A program made the translations under genes and the position numbers. From positions 54,782 through 118,781 of the forward strand of contig NZ_NIBG01000004.1 in assembly GCF_002270055.1 (NCBI RefSeq): a stretch of 64,000 nucleotides of DNA. Reading direction: 5' to 3'. Shown piece by piece: positions 62,080 to 64,000 of this stretch (within the stretch, counting starts at the first letter, position 1; each line of letters opens with the position of its first letter). The notes under the pieces were generated by a model that saw only the letters and a program-made list of their open reading frames with translations, made no database searches and was not told where the DNA came from. Origin of the DNA: Anaeromicrobium sediminis. Its GTDB lineage: Bacteria; Bacillota; Clostridia; Peptostreptococcales; Thermotaleaceae.

Positions 62080-62138
62080 TATAATCCGCCAAAATAAGTG
62101 CCATGAATGTTTTCCTACAAAGATATTGGTATAACTGC

Positions 62139-62155
62139 ATACAAAACTATTGTAT
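62139..62155. promoter_or_regulatory. second dyad upstream of the glmS promoter
   Basis: A perfect inverted repeat ATACAA-N5-TTGTAT, centred about 84 bp upstream of the main operator. Outer TGC/GCA extend it partially. It may be an activator or secondary site; function is inferred. Confidence 0.4.
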
Positions 62156-62267
62156 ACACATGCATTTTATGACTGCAAAGACATAATTCCATACTAATAA
62201 GAAAGGGAATTGGCCCCCTTTTATGCACCATTAAAACAATTTACATATAATAACTTTCCTAATAAGC

Positions 62268-62303
62268 AAAAAAGCCTAAAGGATTATAATCCTTTAGGCT
62301 TTT
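62268..62303 (-). terminator. terminator of the gntR gene
   Basis: AAAAGCCTAAAGG pairs perfectly with CCTTTAGGCTTTT, followed by TT on the minus strand, 13 nt after the stop codon. Confidence 0.9.
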
Positions 62304-62315
62304 ATCTATATAAAC

Positions 62316-63275
62316 TTATTTTTCTTCTATGAGATGAGACATAATTGATTTTACTGATCCCTTGTCTAGTGCATAATCAAAGGGAATAACATCTTTTTCC
62401 CCATCAACCAATTGATTAATCTCCATTTGTCTTCCTGGAGATACAATAACAATATCCACTTGATTAATAAAGTTTTTTAATTCAAGTTCATCTCCACTTA
62501 TAGTTGAAACTATATTAATATTGTTAAGGCCTGCCATACTTAATGCATAATCTACCTTGTGATAAAACTCCTTTGATAAGGAAATGAGTCCAAATTTACT
62601 TCCTTCTCCGTACTTGGCAATCTTTACAATGGTCTCTAGGTTTGGATTTATTGCCACTCCAACAATTTTCTTATCATAACCTTCCAACAAGTCTGCAACC
62701 TCATTAACATGATTAAAGGTTGGAATTATGATTTTTGCCTTATTTATAATATCTTTAATTTGAAGTGTCATATTATTTAACTCTGCCACTGTTATGGGAA
62801 TAACTTTAAATCCAGTAATACCACTTAATTGATCAGCAAAACCCCTTGCCTGTTCAATATTACACTCTACAAAAACGGCAGTAGTTTTGTATAACAAGTT
62901 TTCCTTTTCTCTGGCTCTAGTTCGCACCATATCAAGAAATTCAATTGTGGATATATCATTTTCAAATGCTGATTCTATGGCTAAATCTATAAACTTATTG
63001 ACTTTTTCCTTATCTGAATCTTGTTTCCAACTATTTCTGACTTGTGCCACATAGGTACCTCGTCCTTGATGAGAAACTAAAACACCTTCACTTTCTAGTT
63101 GTTTATAGGCATGAGAAACGGTTTTTCTACTGATGCCAAGACTTAAAGCAAGATCCCTTTCCGTATCCATCCTATCGCCAATATTATATTCGCCATTCCT
63201 TATAGCCCTTAAAATTTCATTTTTAAGTTGTATATAAAGTGGAATCCCACTATTTTTTTCTATGTTTATAGGCAT
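62316..63275 (-). CDS. GntR-family regulator, probable controller of the glutamate operon
   Basis: The 319-residue protein has a GntR winged helix (about 1-75: IPLYIQLKNEILRAIRNGEYNIGDRMDTERDLALSLGISRKTVSHAYKQLESEGVL, then GRGTYVA). The C-terminal domain is longer than usual (about 95-319), with Rossmann-like strands (VIPITVAELN, IIIPTFN, VGVAINPN, IVIVSPG) that resemble a sensor of the receiver or periplasmic-binding type and not the UTRA or FCD domains. It is co-directional with, and just upstream of, the operon, with its own terminator. A dyad sits in the glmS promoter. Control of glutamate fermentation is inferred from position. Confidence 0.82.
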   Translation of the reverse strand: MPINIEKNSGIPLYIQLKNEILRAIRNGEYNIGDRMDTERDLALSLGISRKTVSHAYKQLESEGVLVSHQGRGTYVAQVRNSWKQDSDKEKVNKFIDLAIESAFENDISTIEFLDMVRTRAREKENLLYKTTAVFVECNIEQARGFADQLSGITGFKVIPITVAELNNMTLQIKDIINKAKIIIPTFNHVNEVADLLEGYDKKIVGVAINPNLETIVKIAKYGEGSKFGLISLSKEFYHKVDYALSMAGLNNINIVSTISGDELELKNFINQVDIVIVSPGRQMEINQLVDGEKDVIPFDYALDKGSVKSIMSHLIEEK

Positions 63276-63472
63276 GCTAAACGCTCCTTAAGTTTAATTA
63301 ACTATAATTATAACATAAGTACTCTACATATGAATCCAAATCCTCACTGTACAAGAAATAGAAGTACCTAAATTCCTGAATAACATCCATATAAAACAAT
63401 AGATACAATGAAAAATTATTTTTATGCTTCCCCTTACAAATATAATTTTATTTTCTTTAATAATATATGTAT

Positions 63473-63524
63473 TTACTTTTGAATAATTATAGTGTAAAAT
63501 TACACTATAATTATTCAAAAGTAA
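63473..63524. repeat. perfect 25-bp inverted repeat
   Basis: Two 25-nt arms starting TTACTTTTGAATAATTATAG, separated by AA, form a 52-bp palindrome. It lies between the divergent gntR gene and the membrane protein gene at 63561, 36 nt before the latter's ATG. No T-run of terminator type follows. Confidence 0.9.
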
Positions 63525-63560
63525 TATTTCATTGAAACATAGGAAGGGGTTATCACCAAC

Positions 63561-63962
63561 ATGGATTTAATAAAAAAAACTGCCTATATAGCCTTGCATG
63601 TAATAGAATTATTGGTTCTTGGGTTTTCTCTAATCATTTATACATCTTTGAATAAACAATTACCTTGGTATGAATCATGCGGAACACAATTCTTAGCAAT
63701 ATTCATGCTTAGTATTCCTTCATTAATTTTTATTGGGATTGGGTTTATTATTTTAAATAAAAAGTATGAATTAAAAAAATTAAATATAAAGATACCTTTT
63801 TATTCAGCTATAGGACTTGGACTTCCAATTCTTATAGATGGTGGATTATCAAAGATTACAATTACAATTGGAACATTTTTATGTGTTATGTCTATATTAG
63901 TGACGATTGCTATCATGTTAGTCCATTTTGGAATAGTGAACTTAAAGAGTGTGAATAAATAG
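63561..63962 (+). CDS. hypothetical small membrane protein, 133 aa
   Basis: Four membrane helices are predicted (about residues 8-28, 45-66, 79-97 and 103-125), with short loops and basic ends (ELKKLNIK, LKSVNK). The first outside loop has NKQLPWYESCG. There is no recognised motif. GGAAGGGG lies about 12 nt before the ATG. A long palindrome lies upstream. Function unknown. Confidence 0.7.
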   Translation: MDLIKKTAYIALHVIELLVLGFSLIIYTSLNKQLPWYESCGTQFLAIFMLSIPSLIFIGIGFIILNKKYELKKLNIKIPFYSAIGLGLPILIDGGLSKITITIGTFLCVMSILVTIAIMLVHFGIVNLKSVNK

Positions 63963-64000
63963 ATACTAATTAAAAAAGTTGTATAATAGAAATTTCTACT

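Overview
The window is AT-rich DNA with tightly packed genes on both strands, strong GGAGG-type ribosome binding sites and many TTG/GTG starts. It carries sporulation genes (spo0M and a partial Spo0E-like gene), a clostridial 2[4Fe-4S] ferredoxin, SLH surface proteins and a complete methylaspartate route of glutamate fermentation. Together these point to an anaerobic, spore-forming, amino-acid-fermenting member of the Clostridia. I cannot name the species. I saw no rRNA, tRNA, CRISPR array or transposase gene.

Left part (1-21 kb): small hypothetical genes, the ferredoxin, an ACR3/SBF-type transporter, a GT39-type membrane protein, a pair of rhodanese lipoproteins, a wecE-rfbB-rfbA set for a dTDP-amino sugar, a divergent ribosomal-protection-type GTPase, a Nudix hydrolase, spo0M, two tandem GNAT paralogues, a cupin-type regulator divergent from dsdA (three matching operators lie between them), recQ and an HD-GYP protein.

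Middle (21-44 kb): a Cache-GGDEF diguanylate cyclase, a chemoreceptor, and an operon of response regulator, kinase, beta-propeller lipoprotein and DUF1835 protein. Then comes a duplicated segment with two SLH proteins; a small membrane-anchored gene survives beside one copy and is only a remnant beside the other. Next are a zinc/cadmium P-type ATPase with its ArsR sensor, several membrane proteins with MarR or MerR regulators, a MATE exporter and a vanadium-haloperoxidase-like protein.

Right part (44-64 kb): Xaa-Pro aminopeptidase, then a LacI-controlled pyrimidine block (codB-codA, and lacI-preA). An 11-gene operon follows on the minus strand: glmS-mutL-glmE-mal-mesaconase alpha/beta-citD-citE-citF-citC-citX. 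It takes glutamate through 3-methylaspartate, mesaconate and citramalate to acetate and pyruvate. A GntR regulator lies upstream.

Most notable observations: (1) The P-type ATPase reading frame starts well upstream of its longest uninterrupted ORF and contains one in-frame UGA followed at SECIS spacing by a hairpin, so it is a candidate selenoprotein. (2) A roughly 175-bp intergenic element occurs twice, 30 kb apart, with four hairpins whose stems differ by pair-preserving changes. (3) Several well-formed operators are visible (dsdA, codBA/lacI, glmS, MerR-MATE, ArsR).
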